From the NCBI GenBank assembly GCA_015231825.1, contig JADGAV010000021.1:1-64000 (forward strand): a DNA stretch of 64,000 bases. The letters are read 5' to 3'. The notes below the pieces were generated by a model that saw only the letters and a list, made by a program, of their open reading frames with translations, ran no database searches and was not told the origin of the DNA. Shown one piece after another: positions 44,683 to 54,334 of the stretch. The stretch's first letter is position 1; every line of letters begins with the position of its first letter. The stretch comes from SAR324 cluster bacterium (GTDB taxonomy: Bacteria > SAR324 > NAC60-12). Both the position numbers and the translations under genes were made by a program.

Positions 44683-46569
44683 TTATCGACAGATTTTCTG
44701 GCGTTGGGCAAGTTGGTAGGTTTTGCATTCTCCCAATTGGCAGGCTTGTTCTAAATCCGGGCATGCCGATTTTGGATCATGCAACTGGATCAAATGGACC
44801 AAACCCCGATTGTGATACGCTTGAGTATAGTCCGGATTGAATTCTATGGCACGAGTAAAATCTTTGATCGCATCCTGGCTTTTTTTTAAAAGAGAATAGA
44901 GATTTCCTCGGTCATAAAAAGCATCGCTGTTAGGATCGAGTTCGAGTACCACATTGTAATCCTGAAGAGCATGGGGGTACTGTTTCAATTGGAAATAAAC
45001 ATGAGCTCGATTGGAGTATGCATCGACAAAGCCCGGATCAATGGTTAATGCTTTATTGTAGTCTTGAAGTGCCAAAGCATATTCTTTCAAATGGTAGTAG
45101 GCATTTCCCCGATTGTTGTAGGCTTCCAAAAATCCGGGATAGGCCGCCAATGCCTTCGTGAAATCTTCAATCGCCCTTGCATACTGACCCAAATCTGCAT
45201 AGACATTGCCCCGGTTGTGATAGGCACGAAAAAGATCTTTTTTTATTTCCAGAGATTTTCCGGAATGCAGAACCGCTTGTTCATACTGTTTTTTTTCCTG
45301 ATAAATCCTGCCCAATTCCTGATGTGCGATCCAAGCCTCCTGATTCTTCTCAATGGTCGCCAGCCAAAGCGATTCAGGGTTTTTATAGGCCAGCACCTGG
45401 TTCCAGCTGATTGCTGAAAGAAGCGCTACGCTTGCAATTGCAAGCGCTGAAAACAGGTATTTCACAGAACTTCCGTTTCGAGACTCAAGAAAGTCCTGCA
45501 ATCGAAAGCTTGCTAAAATCAACAGTACTATAAGCGAGATACTGGGCAGGTGGAGCCAGTGGTCTGTGACAAATGAAAATTGAGTCCAGGCATTGGCAAA
45601 AAATCCCAGAACAGGAAAAAGCATAATTCCAAAAGCACCCGCCCCCAAAAGCATGGGTTTCCCCCAACTTTGATATTTCCAAAACAAGATGGCCGTTGTA
45701 ATGAACAAACTGACTGAAGGAAAATAGCTCAACACCTCATTCGGGTTGATGCTCCATTTGGGGTAGATAAAAACAAGCGGAAAAGGAACAAAAAACTTGC
45801 TTAAATAAAAAAACGGAATATGTGCTGCCGTCAGCAACTTTTCTAAAAATGTTCGGGTATCAACAATAACTCCGAAAGTATTGACTTCAAACCATATTCT
45901 AAGCCAAGCCATTGCCATACTGAGCATAAAAAACGGAAGAAGCGCTATAAATTGTTCTTTTTTAAGTTTCAGCCCGAACCAAAGATGCAAAATAATCAAA
46001 ATAACGGGGAGCATAACGACAGAGGTTTTGCTCAACAATGCGAAAAAAAATAAACTGAGGGACAGGGCATACCAGGCCTTCAGCTTTTTTTCCTGAAATT
46101 GCAAATAGGTCCCAATGGAAAGGATAAAAAAGAGGGCCGCAAGCAAGTTTTTACGTTCTGCAACCCAGGCGACTGACTGAACATAGACAGGATGGACGGA
46201 AAAAAGCAAAGCAATCCACCATGCCCCCTTTTTTAACCATCTTTCGGAAATTTGCCAAAGTATGATTACTGTAAGGAGGTGCAAAATTATATTGATCCAA
46301 TGACTGACACGGGAATTGAAACCGGCAATCTGACGTTCAATCCAAAAGCTGCTTCTCGTCAAGGGAAGGTATGGCCAGACACGATTATTATCAGTAGGAG
46401 ACAACCAAATTTTGATCAGGCCTTCCGGATCAGTCATCAAAGGATCCTCCAAAAAAAACTTGTTGTCATCAATGATATATTCGGCATCCGTTGCATAAAA
46501 ATAAACAACCAGGGGCAGAATAATCAAAACAACCCATTTGAGCAAATTGACTGATTTCAGACTGGCCAT
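44683..46569 (-). CDS. GT-C glycosyltransferase-like membrane protein with C-terminal TPRs (paralogue 2)
   Basis: 628 residues. It is a close paralogue of the genes at 3581 and 56283. Asp34-Asp35 in YIIDDNKFF is the predicted catalytic pair. HPVYVQSVAWVAERKN and AHIPFFYLSKFFVPFPLVF are the shared membrane-domain signatures. TPRs occupy residues ~400-600 with regular YNNRGNAYYHLKEYALALQD-type units. The C-terminal cysteine cap has the spacing C-x6-C-x4-C-x11-C. As for the other copies, transfer of a lipid-linked sugar at the membrane is the family-based expectation. Aldose 1-epimerase lies just upstream on the same strand. Confidence 0.8.
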   Translation of the reverse strand: MASLKSVNLLKWVVLIILPLVVYFYATDAEYIIDDNKFFLEDPLMTDPEGLIKIWLSPTDNNRVWPYLPLTRSSFWIERQIAGFNSRVSHWINIILHLLTVIILWQISERWLKKGAWWIALLFSVHPVYVQSVAWVAERKNLLAALFFILSIGTYLQFQEKKLKAWYALSLSLFFFALLSKTSVVMLPVILIILHLWFGLKLKKEQFIALLPFFMLSMAMAWLRIWFEVNTFGVIVDTRTFLEKLLTAAHIPFFYLSKFFVPFPLVFIYPKWSINPNEVLSYFPSVSLFITTAILFWKYQSWGKPMLLGAGAFGIMLFPVLGFFANAWTQFSFVTDHWLHLPSISLIVLLILASFRLQDFLESRNGSSVKYLFSALAIASVALLSAISWNQVLAYKNPESLWLATIEKNQEAWIAHQELGRIYQEKKQYEQAVLHSGKSLEIKKDLFRAYHNRGNVYADLGQYARAIEDFTKALAAYPGFLEAYNNRGNAYYHLKEYALALQDYNKALTIDPGFVDAYSNRAHVYFQLKQYPHALQDYNVVLELDPNSDAFYDRGNLYSLLKKSQDAIKDFTRAIEFNPDYTQAYHNRGLVHLIQLHDPKSACPDLEQACQLGECKTYQLAQRQKICR

Positions 46570-46666
46570 AGCGTTTATCTTGCCAAACGAACCGGCATGC
46601 TGCGCTGCGGATTACAAAACTTTGATGAGGCCGGAAGGAGACGCCGACGTGGAAGATCTGCAAAAC

Positions 46667-47725
46667 CTAGTTCGCAAAAAACCGAAATATGGTGGATTGA
46701 GTGTAGCTGTCATCGGGCTTCAGGAGAGTTGTTGGAAAATTGGAATGATTGGGAGAATCAGGAAAATGCTGGGTTTCAAAACAATATCCAGCATGTTTTT
46801 GATAGGCTTTGCCCCCTTTTCCGATGAGGCTTCCATCCAGGAAATTTCCAGTATAAAATTGCAGTCCGGGTTCGGTGGTGTGTACCTCCATTCCTCTGCC
46901 ACTGGAGGGTTCTATTGTTCTTGCTGCGAGAATCAATTTCCCGTCGGGGTTGTTTAAAACCCAATTGTGATCGTATCCTCCTTGAGAAAGAAGAGATGAG
47001 TCCCCTTTTTCCGCATTCTCTGCAATTTTAACAGAATGGGTAAAATCCATCACTGTTCCCCGCACAGTTCGTATTTCTCCTGTGGGAATTAAACTTTCGT
47101 TTACTGGAGTGAAGTGATCGGCATTGAGCATCAAATCACATCCCCTAACATCTTCCAATCGTTCTCCCGATAAGTTAAAATAGGAGTGTTGCGTCAAATT
47201 GAGCACGGTCGTTTGATCGGTTTTTGCAGAGTATTCAATTCTTAACTCATTTTGATTGGTCAGCAAATAGGTCACTGAAACCGAAAGATTTCCCGGGTAT
47301 CCCTCTTCCCCATTTTTACTGAGGTATGTCAACACCAATCCATCCCCTTGACTGCCCGAAATTTCGTTCACGTCCCAGACCACTTTATCAAATCCGCGGA
47401 CGCCGCCGTGCAGTTGATTTTCTCCTTCGTTTTTGGAACAGCTGTATTCAACACCGTCAATTGAGAATTTTCCATTTGCGATCCGGTTACAATATCTACC
47501 GACAATGGCTCCAAAATATCGATTTTTTTTAAGATATTCTGCAAACGTATCGAATCCCAAAACAATATCTTCCAGCTTTCCTTCACGGTCAGGGACCATC
47601 AATGAGACCAGGATTCCCCCATAATTTGTGATTTTTGCTTCAAGTTTGTTGGCATTGGTCAAAGTAAAGAGAAAAACCGAATCACCATCCGGTGTTTTTC
47701 CATAAATTTTTCGATCAAGAGACAT
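46667..47725 (-). CDS. galM: Aldose 1-epimerase (mutarotase)
   Basis: 352 residues from the ATG at 47725 (a TTG two codons upstream is less likely). NRIANGKFSIDG, NQLHGGVRGFDKVVWD, NLTQHSYFNLSG and the catalytic region TTEPGLQFYTGNFLDG are signatures of GalM. The family catalyses interconversion of alpha and beta anomers of aldoses such as galactose or glucose. There is no signal peptide. It is flanked by a GT-C/TPR gene downstream and a large unknown gene upstream, all on the minus strand. Confidence 0.95.
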   Translation of the reverse strand: MSLDRKIYGKTPDGDSVFLFTLTNANKLEAKITNYGGILVSLMVPDREGKLEDIVLGFDTFAEYLKKNRYFGAIVGRYCNRIANGKFSIDGVEYSCSKNEGENQLHGGVRGFDKVVWDVNEISGSQGDGLVLTYLSKNGEEGYPGNLSVSVTYLLTNQNELRIEYSAKTDQTTVLNLTQHSYFNLSGERLEDVRGCDLMLNADHFTPVNESLIPTGEIRTVRGTVMDFTHSVKIAENAEKGDSSLLSQGGYDHNWVLNNPDGKLILAARTIEPSSGRGMEVHTTEPGLQFYTGNFLDGSLIGKGGKAYQKHAGYCFETQHFPDSPNHSNFPTTLLKPDDSYTQSTIFRFFAN

Positions 47726-47748
47726 TTTCAACTTTTCTCGATAAGGAT

Positions 47749-50241
47749 TTAATATTCATCTCCAAGCAATTCTTCGTACAATTGCTTTCCTTCCTTTGCA
47801 ATGGCACTGCTTTCCGCAAAAATTTGAATCACCTGTTCCACCAGCAATTCAATCCGTTGTTCATAATCGTCCAGGGCCAGAATCCCAAAAAATCGCTTCG
47901 CAATACTGGCCGGATTGGGTAAAACAATCGCCCCTGTGAGCTCCAAAGTCGCCAGCGAACTCTCAATTTCCAGAAAACATTCTATAATTGCACGAATTTT
48001 TACTATGTATTCCGTTGTCATCAAAGAGTGAACGAGAGAATCCACCATTTTCTTCGAAACTTCTTTGACAAATTCCTCGTCCGGCAAGTTCACCAATTGT
48101 TTCAGACTTGTGACCACATTTTTCCCCGTTTGATCCATATTGGACGCTATTGTCGGCGAGACACGAGCAATCAATTTCTGAACCATTTCTTTTGAAACTG
48201 CTGAATTCTTAAATTTCTCCCAATCGTTTCTTTTTTGCTCAAAATCATCATTATCCAAAAGCGCTTTTTTCAATTGATTCATATTGGGCGGGTTGAGGAT
48301 AAAAACACCCCAACGAAAAAGATTGAACAGCAATTTGGATCCAATCTTCGCTTTAAAAAGATCGGTTGCGATTTGACGGCTTGCATTTATTTGTTCTGAT
48401 TCCAAAGGAGGCAGCACGTCTTTGAGGCTGGAGAGTGATTTGTTTTCAAAATAGAAAGGATCCGTTTGAAGAATATCCTGAAGAATATTCATCAAAATCG
48501 CAGATTCTCTCTCATAGTGGAGTTTGCCCAATTGAGTTAAATTTTCCTTTTTGACGAAAAGAGAATCAAGCAGCGAATACTTCTGGTGGCACTGCTCAAC
48601 CCAACAAGCGCGTTCCTGGGCAGGTAAATCAATATCTTTTACCGCGATCAGTTCCTCTTCTGTTAAATTCCAGTCGCCTTGAAAGTCCTTCAACAGTTCC
48701 AAAAGTTTATAAGCATCCGTATCAACCTTTAAATTTTGCTTGATTTCAATTTGCCATTTTTGCAGAAGAGCTTCCGGAGAATCTTTTAGTTTTAACATTT
48801 TATTTTTGAGATTCTGTTGAAAGACATCCAGTTTTTGCTTGAACAATCGTTGGGTTTCAGGGAACAGGAGCTGATCCTCTTTGAGCTCGCTGATGGCTTT
48901 TTTTCCCTCATATTCCGCCAAACCCTGCAGAACTTCGGCTGCATCTGAAATTTGTTTTCGTAAGGATTCCAATGTTTCAGAAAGAGACGTTTTTCCGACA
49001 GGAGTCGAACTCTCCTGTTTTGAAACTTTCTCATTCCGTGGTGATTGGGATTTTGGACGCTGTCCCGCGGCAGGTTTTTTGCCGACGCGGATATATTTTC
49101 CTAATCCTTTGGAAATATCATCAATTGAAATCCCTGCTTCTCTTTTTTTCCAGGACTGACCCGCCAGCAATTCCTGCCAAAATCGGTTTAGATCGGGAAT
49201 CGACTTCATCAATTCAGCCAACTGGTTCATAATTTCTGTTTCCTGAGCGGTTCCTTTGACTTTGCTGCGAATAAGAATTCCAATCTCTTTTTTAACCTTA
49301 AATCCTTCCAGAGTCGCCAAAGGACGATCGGTTGCCTGGACTCGGCAGTTTTTTAAAATCGTTTCTATCTGCTTGGGGTCAATCCATTTGTTCCTGTAAA
49401 GTTCATGCAGGAGCTGAATCATTTTTGACCTATTCTGCAGTTCATTTTCAATCGCTCCAACAGATTGTTTTCGTAAAGACAAAAACAATTCTGTTTTCAA
49501 CAATTGATACTCGTGCAGCATATCCAAACGACTGATGATCATCCCTTTTTTTAGCAAATCATCAAATCGTTTCCCCCGTGTTGCGATCAATTGTACAAAG
49601 CAGAGGTAACTGAATCGCCCCTGCAGCACGAGATTGATCAATTCCAACCCGATTTCACCCCTCCTCACCAATCGGTCAATAATTGGCAACACAGGCATTG
49701 TTGACTTTTGAAATTCCGGCGACCCCGGTTCCTGACTTTGACTTTCTTCTAAACATCGAAGTAAGGCCTTGAATTCACCGTCATATATTTCATCAAAATG
49801 ATCTAATGTTTCTACTTGTCTGGCCTGCTTGAGTCTCTCCTGAAGATTGAAGTTTTTTAATAACTGACCCCATTCTTTTCCGGGAGAATTGATGGATATA
49901 CTTTGTAGACTCTCATGTTGAATCAATGAATAGTATTTTCGTTCAACTTCCAGAACTTCTTTTAGATCGTCTCCCAAAGAAAATGTCTGTTCCCGAATTT
50001 TTTTCAAAAAGGCATCCTGTACAGGAAATTCCTTCAGAAGATCCTGTACTTCTTTGATTGGATTGGAAAATTCGACAGGATATTCTGTCAATTGATCCAA
50101 ATACAGCAAGCGGATAAGATGGTGATCCAATGATTGGGTAAAGGTATGGATCGCACTTTCAATTTCAGCCGTATTCTGCAGCACAATATTGTTATTGTGA
50201 CAGTAGTCTTCAAATAGTTTTTTAATTTCGCTACTTTTCAT
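47749..50241 (-). CDS. Large helical protein of unknown function
   Basis: 830 residues, no recognised family, no signal peptide and no membrane helix. It is almost wholly helical. A basic Pro/Ser-rich linker near residues 388-425 (KKPAAGQRPKSQSP) separates two helical parts, and the segment after it (425-520) looks coiled-coil. It ends 23 bases before galM and starts 13 bases after the stop of the TPR gene upstream, so this pair is probably one operon. A scaffold or cytoskeletal-like role is only a guess. Confidence 0.7.
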   Translation of the reverse strand: MKSSEIKKLFEDYCHNNNIVLQNTAEIESAIHTFTQSLDHHLIRLLYLDQLTEYPVEFSNPIKEVQDLLKEFPVQDAFLKKIREQTFSLGDDLKEVLEVERKYYSLIQHESLQSISINSPGKEWGQLLKNFNLQERLKQARQVETLDHFDEIYDGEFKALLRCLEESQSQEPGSPEFQKSTMPVLPIIDRLVRRGEIGLELINLVLQGRFSYLCFVQLIATRGKRFDDLLKKGMIISRLDMLHEYQLLKTELFLSLRKQSVGAIENELQNRSKMIQLLHELYRNKWIDPKQIETILKNCRVQATDRPLATLEGFKVKKEIGILIRSKVKGTAQETEIMNQLAELMKSIPDLNRFWQELLAGQSWKKREAGISIDDISKGLGKYIRVGKKPAAGQRPKSQSPRNEKVSKQESSTPVGKTSLSETLESLRKQISDAAEVLQGLAEYEGKKAISELKEDQLLFPETQRLFKQKLDVFQQNLKNKMLKLKDSPEALLQKWQIEIKQNLKVDTDAYKLLELLKDFQGDWNLTEEELIAVKDIDLPAQERACWVEQCHQKYSLLDSLFVKKENLTQLGKLHYERESAILMNILQDILQTDPFYFENKSLSSLKDVLPPLESEQINASRQIATDLFKAKIGSKLLFNLFRWGVFILNPPNMNQLKKALLDNDDFEQKRNDWEKFKNSAVSKEMVQKLIARVSPTIASNMDQTGKNVVTSLKQLVNLPDEEFVKEVSKKMVDSLVHSLMTTEYIVKIRAIIECFLEIESSLATLELTGAIVLPNPASIAKRFFGILALDDYEQRIELLVEQVIQIFAESSAIAKEGKQLYEELLGDEY

Positions 50242-50254
50242 CGCTGACTCTTAT

Positions 50255-52018
50255 TCACGTGGAAGTCTCTTCTCCATCCTCGATTGCCACCCGTTTTTTT
50301 CTCCTCTGATCTTCTTCATATTGCGCCATGCGCTGTTCCAATTCAACCAGTTTGTTAAAACGATTCGTCAAATCTTCCACCATCGGCATTTGTTTTGTTT
50401 TTTTATAAAGATTTGCCAATTTGACAAATACCTCTTTGTCGGCTTTCAATCTCAGGGCATCTTCATAAAATTCGATCGCTTTGCGATACTGATGGTGAAC
50501 CATAAAATTGTGGGCATCTCTTATTTTTTGTTGTCGATGTTCTTCTTTTTCTCTCAGTGCCTCTTCCACTTTCAGCTCTGCCAGCTGCTCTTTCAAAAAT
50601 CGGACGGTTTGATCATCCTTCATCAGACTACTGACATCAATCATTCGTTCAAGCAGAGGAATCGTACGTTCGATTTGTTCGCTGAGTTTCAGAAATTCCA
50701 AAGCATTGTAAAATTTACGATCCTCCAACAGACTTTCAGCCTCCTGGAGAAATGTCTGATTCAGGCTTTTCAGAATTTTTTTAACTTCACTCTTGTCAGT
50801 CGAAATTTCCTCAATTTTTGCAAATGTCTCCAGTGCTTCACTATAGTGTTCCAACTCTATTTGAATCTTTCCAATATTATTGAGCAATTCCACTGTTTCC
50901 TTTTCGCTACGCACCACTTGTAAAACTTTCAGTGCTTGTTCATAGGATTCCTCTTTATAATATTGCATTCCAAGTGCTTCATATTCTGCCATGTCATAGT
51001 AGCCATCTGATTTATCCAGCATTTCCTTGGCCACAATGAAATACTTTCTGGCCAGCAGCATATTCTTTTGATTCTTGTAAATAATTCCAAGATTCACATT
51101 GGCATAACGGTTGTAAGGATGTTTACCCAAAAACGAAAACAGTTTATCGGTGTCAATTTCCCCTTCTTTCCGTAATGCGTGTGCAAGGGCTAAAAAAGAT
51201 TCAAGTGTTTCATTATCAGGATGTAAGAAAGAAACCCGAGTCAGGGACCTCCATGCTAGATCGTACTGTGAATGACGTAAACAATGGAATCCAAGATTAA
51301 GAATCAGATTAAATCCTTCCTCGGATTCGAGATCAACATGAGAGCGGATGTATTTAAAAACCTCCAGCGGATTGATTTCAACGGATTGCGATTCTTCTTC
51401 GGATTTCTCATCCTTCGTCTCTTTTTCCTTTGTCTCAGATTCCTGTTTCTTCCCCGCCTCGCTTTTTTCCGTTTCTTCAGCGACTTTTTTTCCAGATTTT
51501 TTTTCGGCCGCCAGACGTTTCTTTTCTATAATTTTCTTCTGAATTTCAATGAGCTTCAATTCCCCTTCTTCACTTTCCGGCAACTTAAAGGAATCCATCC
51601 CTTCAAATTCAGAGATCGCTGAACTGACAGCATTGTCAAAAAGTTGGCTGTTGGCCAGTGTCGCGGCAAGATTGTAAGCAGCAACTTTATTTTCCGGATC
51701 ATGATTGAGAACATGCTCATAGAGCTTTTCTGCCTGGCTGAAATCCTCTGATTTACGATAAGCATTTCCAATAATGTTCGCCAATTCAAAATTTTCAGGC
51801 TTTTTCAGGAGCAGATTTGATCCCACAGCAATCAATCCGGCGTAGTCCCCGCTGGCCATACAGCGCTGATAAATATCCTGCAATGCTTTTTCGACAGATT
51901 TGCTATCAATCTCCAGTGCCTTATTGAATTCTATCATGGACCGATCATAAAGTTTGCTGCCCATTAATTTTTCACCTTCAGCCAGATATTTGTCTATTTG
52001 TTCGTCACTTTTATCCAT
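50255..52018 (-). CDS. Cytoplasmic TPR protein with charged linker
   Basis: 587 residues. TPR units lie at about 1-130 and 235-420, with a final group near 480-550. Between the first two groups there is a low-complexity Lys/Glu-rich linker (about residues 160-220) with repeated EKK and KEK units. No signal peptide is seen. GAGAGTAAG before the ATG can serve as ribosome site. The gene leads a two-gene unit with the 830-residue protein. TPRs indicate protein-protein binding; the partner may be that neighbour. Confidence 0.75.
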   Translation of the reverse strand: MDKSDEQIDKYLAEGEKLMGSKLYDRSMIEFNKALEIDSKSVEKALQDIYQRCMASGDYAGLIAVGSNLLLKKPENFELANIIGNAYRKSEDFSQAEKLYEHVLNHDPENKVAAYNLAATLANSQLFDNAVSSAISEFEGMDSFKLPESEEGELKLIEIQKKIIEKKRLAAEKKSGKKVAEETEKSEAGKKQESETKEKETKDEKSEEESQSVEINPLEVFKYIRSHVDLESEEGFNLILNLGFHCLRHSQYDLAWRSLTRVSFLHPDNETLESFLALAHALRKEGEIDTDKLFSFLGKHPYNRYANVNLGIIYKNQKNMLLARKYFIVAKEMLDKSDGYYDMAEYEALGMQYYKEESYEQALKVLQVVRSEKETVELLNNIGKIQIELEHYSEALETFAKIEEISTDKSEVKKILKSLNQTFLQEAESLLEDRKFYNALEFLKLSEQIERTIPLLERMIDVSSLMKDDQTVRFLKEQLAELKVEEALREKEEHRQQKIRDAHNFMVHHQYRKAIEFYEDALRLKADKEVFVKLANLYKKTKQMPMVEDLTNRFNKLVELEQRMAQYEEDQRRKKRVAIEDGEETST

Positions 52019-52286
52019 CTTACTCTCACGAAATTGATTTGCTGCATTGAATCCAATCTGTATTTTTTTGTCGCTGCAATCATATTTGCAAAAATTTCAC
52101 CAATCCTTTGCAAATAGACGAAACCACCTCAAATCAGTTAAAAAAATCTGGGAACTTTTTTGGGCGAGGGGTTACTACCTTAATAACATATGTGAAATTG
52201 AATATTTCCTCAAAGATTTAATTTTTGATGGTTTTCTAAAATAAAAACGAAATATTCATGAACTGAATTTCCAACATGGAGTACCT

Positions 52287-52466
52287 ATGCAAGACACCTC
52301 ACTGAAACAGGCAGTTGATCGGCAGATCCTCAATATTGCAATTAAAAACTTTCTGGAGCATGGCGGCCAAATCAAAGTACTTCCTCCTCAAAAAGTTGCC
52401 GCGAAAGCGGTCATTTCGCGACAGGAGTGGACTGCTTACGAATCTCTTTCGGATTTCGCAGGATAA
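52287..52466 (+). CDS. 59-residue small protein, member 2 of a paralogous pair
   Basis: A 180-base frame from the ATG at 52287 to TAA at 52464-52466, with GGAG 5 bases before the start. It encodes 59 residues whose core reads NFLEHGGQIKVLP followed by EWTAYESL. It aligns end to end with the protein at 35000-35179 with no gap and 22 identical residues, concentrated in the GG-x-IK-x-LP and W-x-AYESL blocks. That shared conservation between separate loci is the main evidence that both are real genes. It precedes htrA by 144 bases on the same strand. Function unknown. Confidence 0.72.
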   Translation: MQDTSLKQAVDRQILNIAIKNFLEHGGQIKVLPPQKVAAKAVISRQEWTAYESLSDFAG

Positions 52467-52543
52467 GATCATAAGCATTACGGCCGACTTCTAAAATCTC
52501 ATTACTCGGTCAAAATAAGGAAATTTTTCACTTCTTGAACTTT

Positions 52544-52581
52544 TGAACAAATTGTTCATTGAGATCACTCAATTTTATAAT
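52544..52581 (+). promoter_or_regulatory. htrA promoter with two inverted repeats
   Basis: A perfect -10 TATAAT lies at 52576-52581; the -35 is weak (TTGTTC, 52552-52557, 18-base spacer). A 15-base palindrome TGAACAA-A-TTGTTCA (52544-52558) covers the -35. A second inverted repeat ATTGAG/CTCAAT (52558-52573) fills the spacer. This suggests control by a dimeric regulator; which one is unknown. The htrA ATG is 30 bases after the -10. Confidence 0.5.
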
Positions 52582-52610
52582 AAAAATTTTATTTTTCTGA
52601 AAAGGAAACT

Positions 52611-54047
52611 ATGAAACTTCGTTTAACAATTGTATCCGTATTGCTAGGATTTGCTCTTATTCTTGGCGGTTTAGCTGTCACTGCCCCTCCACTTCAGTCC
52701 TTGATGCAAGCTTCAAAAACCAGAGCAGATATTGTGGAGAAGGCACAGAGAGCTGTTGTCCACATCAAAGTCGAAAAAACAGTTTCGCAACCAAATAGAA
52801 TGTCGAGCCCTTTCGGATCTCCTCAGGATGAGTTCTTTAAACGTTTTTTTCCCGGCATGAGACTACCTCAGTTCGATAGAATTCCAAAACAAGATCAGGA
52901 ATTCAGGCAGCAAGGACAGGGAAGCGGTTCAATAATTGATCCCGAGGGGTACATTTTGACAAATAATCATGTCATAGAAGGAACCGATAAAATCACGGTC
53001 CATTTGATTGATGGAAGGCAGTTTCCAGCCGAGATTGTCGGAACCGATCCTCTTTCCGATATCGCCGTGATCAAAATTTCCGGAGAAAATTTGCCGACGA
53101 TTCCGATTGGAAATTCCGAAGACATGCGCACAGGTGAAACCGTCATTGCAATTGGAAATCCCTTTGGATTATCGAACACCGTCACCATGGGAATCATCAG
53201 CGCCAAAGGGCGCTCCAATATGGGAATCGTTGACTACGAGAACTTTATCCAGACTGATGCCGCTATCAATCCAGGCAACAGCGGTGGCCCATTGATCAAT
53301 CTGGAAGGAAAAATCATTGGTGTCAATACCGCCATTTTTTCAAAAAACGGAAGCTATCAGGGCATTGGCTTCAGTGTCCCCATCAATATGGCCCAGCATA
53401 TCATGACGGATTTGATTGAAAATGGCAGTGTTTCCAGAGGATGGCTTGGAGTGAATATCCAAAACATCACGCCGGAGTTGGCTAAGGCCTTTGCGGTAGA
53501 AACCTCCAAAGGAGCTCTCGTCGTCGGAGTCCTGGAAGACTCTCCCGCTAAAAAAGCGGGACTGAGGCGCGGCGATGTGATCGTGGCATTGAACCAGGAA
53601 AACATCCTGAGCAGTGATGATCTCAGAAACAAAGTCGGGCTGATTACACCGGAATCAAAAGTCTCGTTTAAAGTGATTCGACAAGGACGCGCTGAAGATG
53701 TGGATGTTCAGCTAGGAAAACGACCTTCGAATAAACAGCTTAGCCAGGTTCCTATTCAGGAAACCAATTCAATCGGAGTCAAAGTTCAAAATTTGACACC
53801 TGAATTGGCGAAAAAGTTTGATGTTCAGCAAAAGGCAGGCATTGTTATCGTTGAAGTCGCAGAAAATTCTGAGGCCTTCAATGCCGGTTTGAGAGTCGGA
53901 AACATCATTCAGGAAATCAACCGTCAAAGCATAGTCGACGTAAAATCTTTTGAGGAAGCTCTCGAAAAAGCGGATTTAGAGAAAGGAATTCTCTTACTCG
54001 TCAGCACCCGCCAGCAAAGCCAATATCTCGTCTTAAAAACAGGATAG
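52611..54047 (+). CDS. degP: Periplasmic serine protease HtrA/DegP family
   Basis: 478 residues. A signal or anchor helix covers about residues 5-27. The trypsin-like domain has His120 (TNNHVIEG), Asp150 (LSDIAVIKI) and Ser224 (GNSGGPL), the full catalytic triad. Two PDZ domains follow, at about 250-370 and 380-470 (VLEDSPAKKAGLRRGDVIVAL and AENSEAFNAGLRVGNII). This two-PDZ layout is that of DegP/DegQ, which degrades or holds misfolded envelope proteins. AAGGAAA precedes the ATG. The promoter holds palindromes, consistent with stress control. Confidence 0.95.
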   Translation: MKLRLTIVSVLLGFALILGGLAVTAPPLQSLMQASKTRADIVEKAQRAVVHIKVEKTVSQPNRMSSPFGSPQDEFFKRFFPGMRLPQFDRIPKQDQEFRQQGQGSGSIIDPEGYILTNNHVIEGTDKITVHLIDGRQFPAEIVGTDPLSDIAVIKISGENLPTIPIGNSEDMRTGETVIAIGNPFGLSNTVTMGIISAKGRSNMGIVDYENFIQTDAAINPGNSGGPLINLEGKIIGVNTAIFSKNGSYQGIGFSVPINMAQHIMTDLIENGSVSRGWLGVNIQNITPELAKAFAVETSKGALVVGVLEDSPAKKAGLRRGDVIVALNQENILSSDDLRNKVGLITPESKVSFKVIRQGRAEDVDVQLGKRPSNKQLSQVPIQETNSIGVKVQNLTPELAKKFDVQQKAGIVIVEVAENSEAFNAGLRVGNIIQEINRQSIVDVKSFEEALEKADLEKGILLLVSTRQQSQYLVLKTG

Positions 54048-54064
54048 CTCTTCATGAAGAAACC

Positions 54065-54088
54065 CGAAGAGGGAAAACTCCCTCTTCG
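54065..54088 (+). terminator. Hairpin after degP, no T-tract
   Basis: Perfect 10-base arms CGAAGAGGGA/TCCCTCTTCG with a 4-base loop lie 18 bases after the degP stop. The stem is GC-balanced and strong, but a C-rich stretch rather than a T-run follows. Confidence 0.5.
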
Positions 54089-54334
54089 TTCAGCCCCCTG
54101 CCCCCCTTAAAAGAAAATAAAAAATTCCTTCCGACTTCTACCCAGCGCCGCTATCCTTTCTCCAAACAAGCGATAGAATTTGAAATCTTACAGAAAAATA
54201 TTTAAGATACCCACAAGAGCAGACTGAACCGAGTTCGGTTTTCGTCAATAAGCTGCTGCCATTTGAACATACTTGAAGAAAGTACCATCGAATTTAAAAA
54301 AGAGGGACTGCTCCCTGTACTCTGGAGAAAAGGA

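Noticed and set aside
50321-50923. Plus-strand open frame of 200 codons
   Set aside because: It is antisense to the TPR gene at 50255-52018, with a Phe- and Gln-rich composition typical of reversed Lys/Glu codons.
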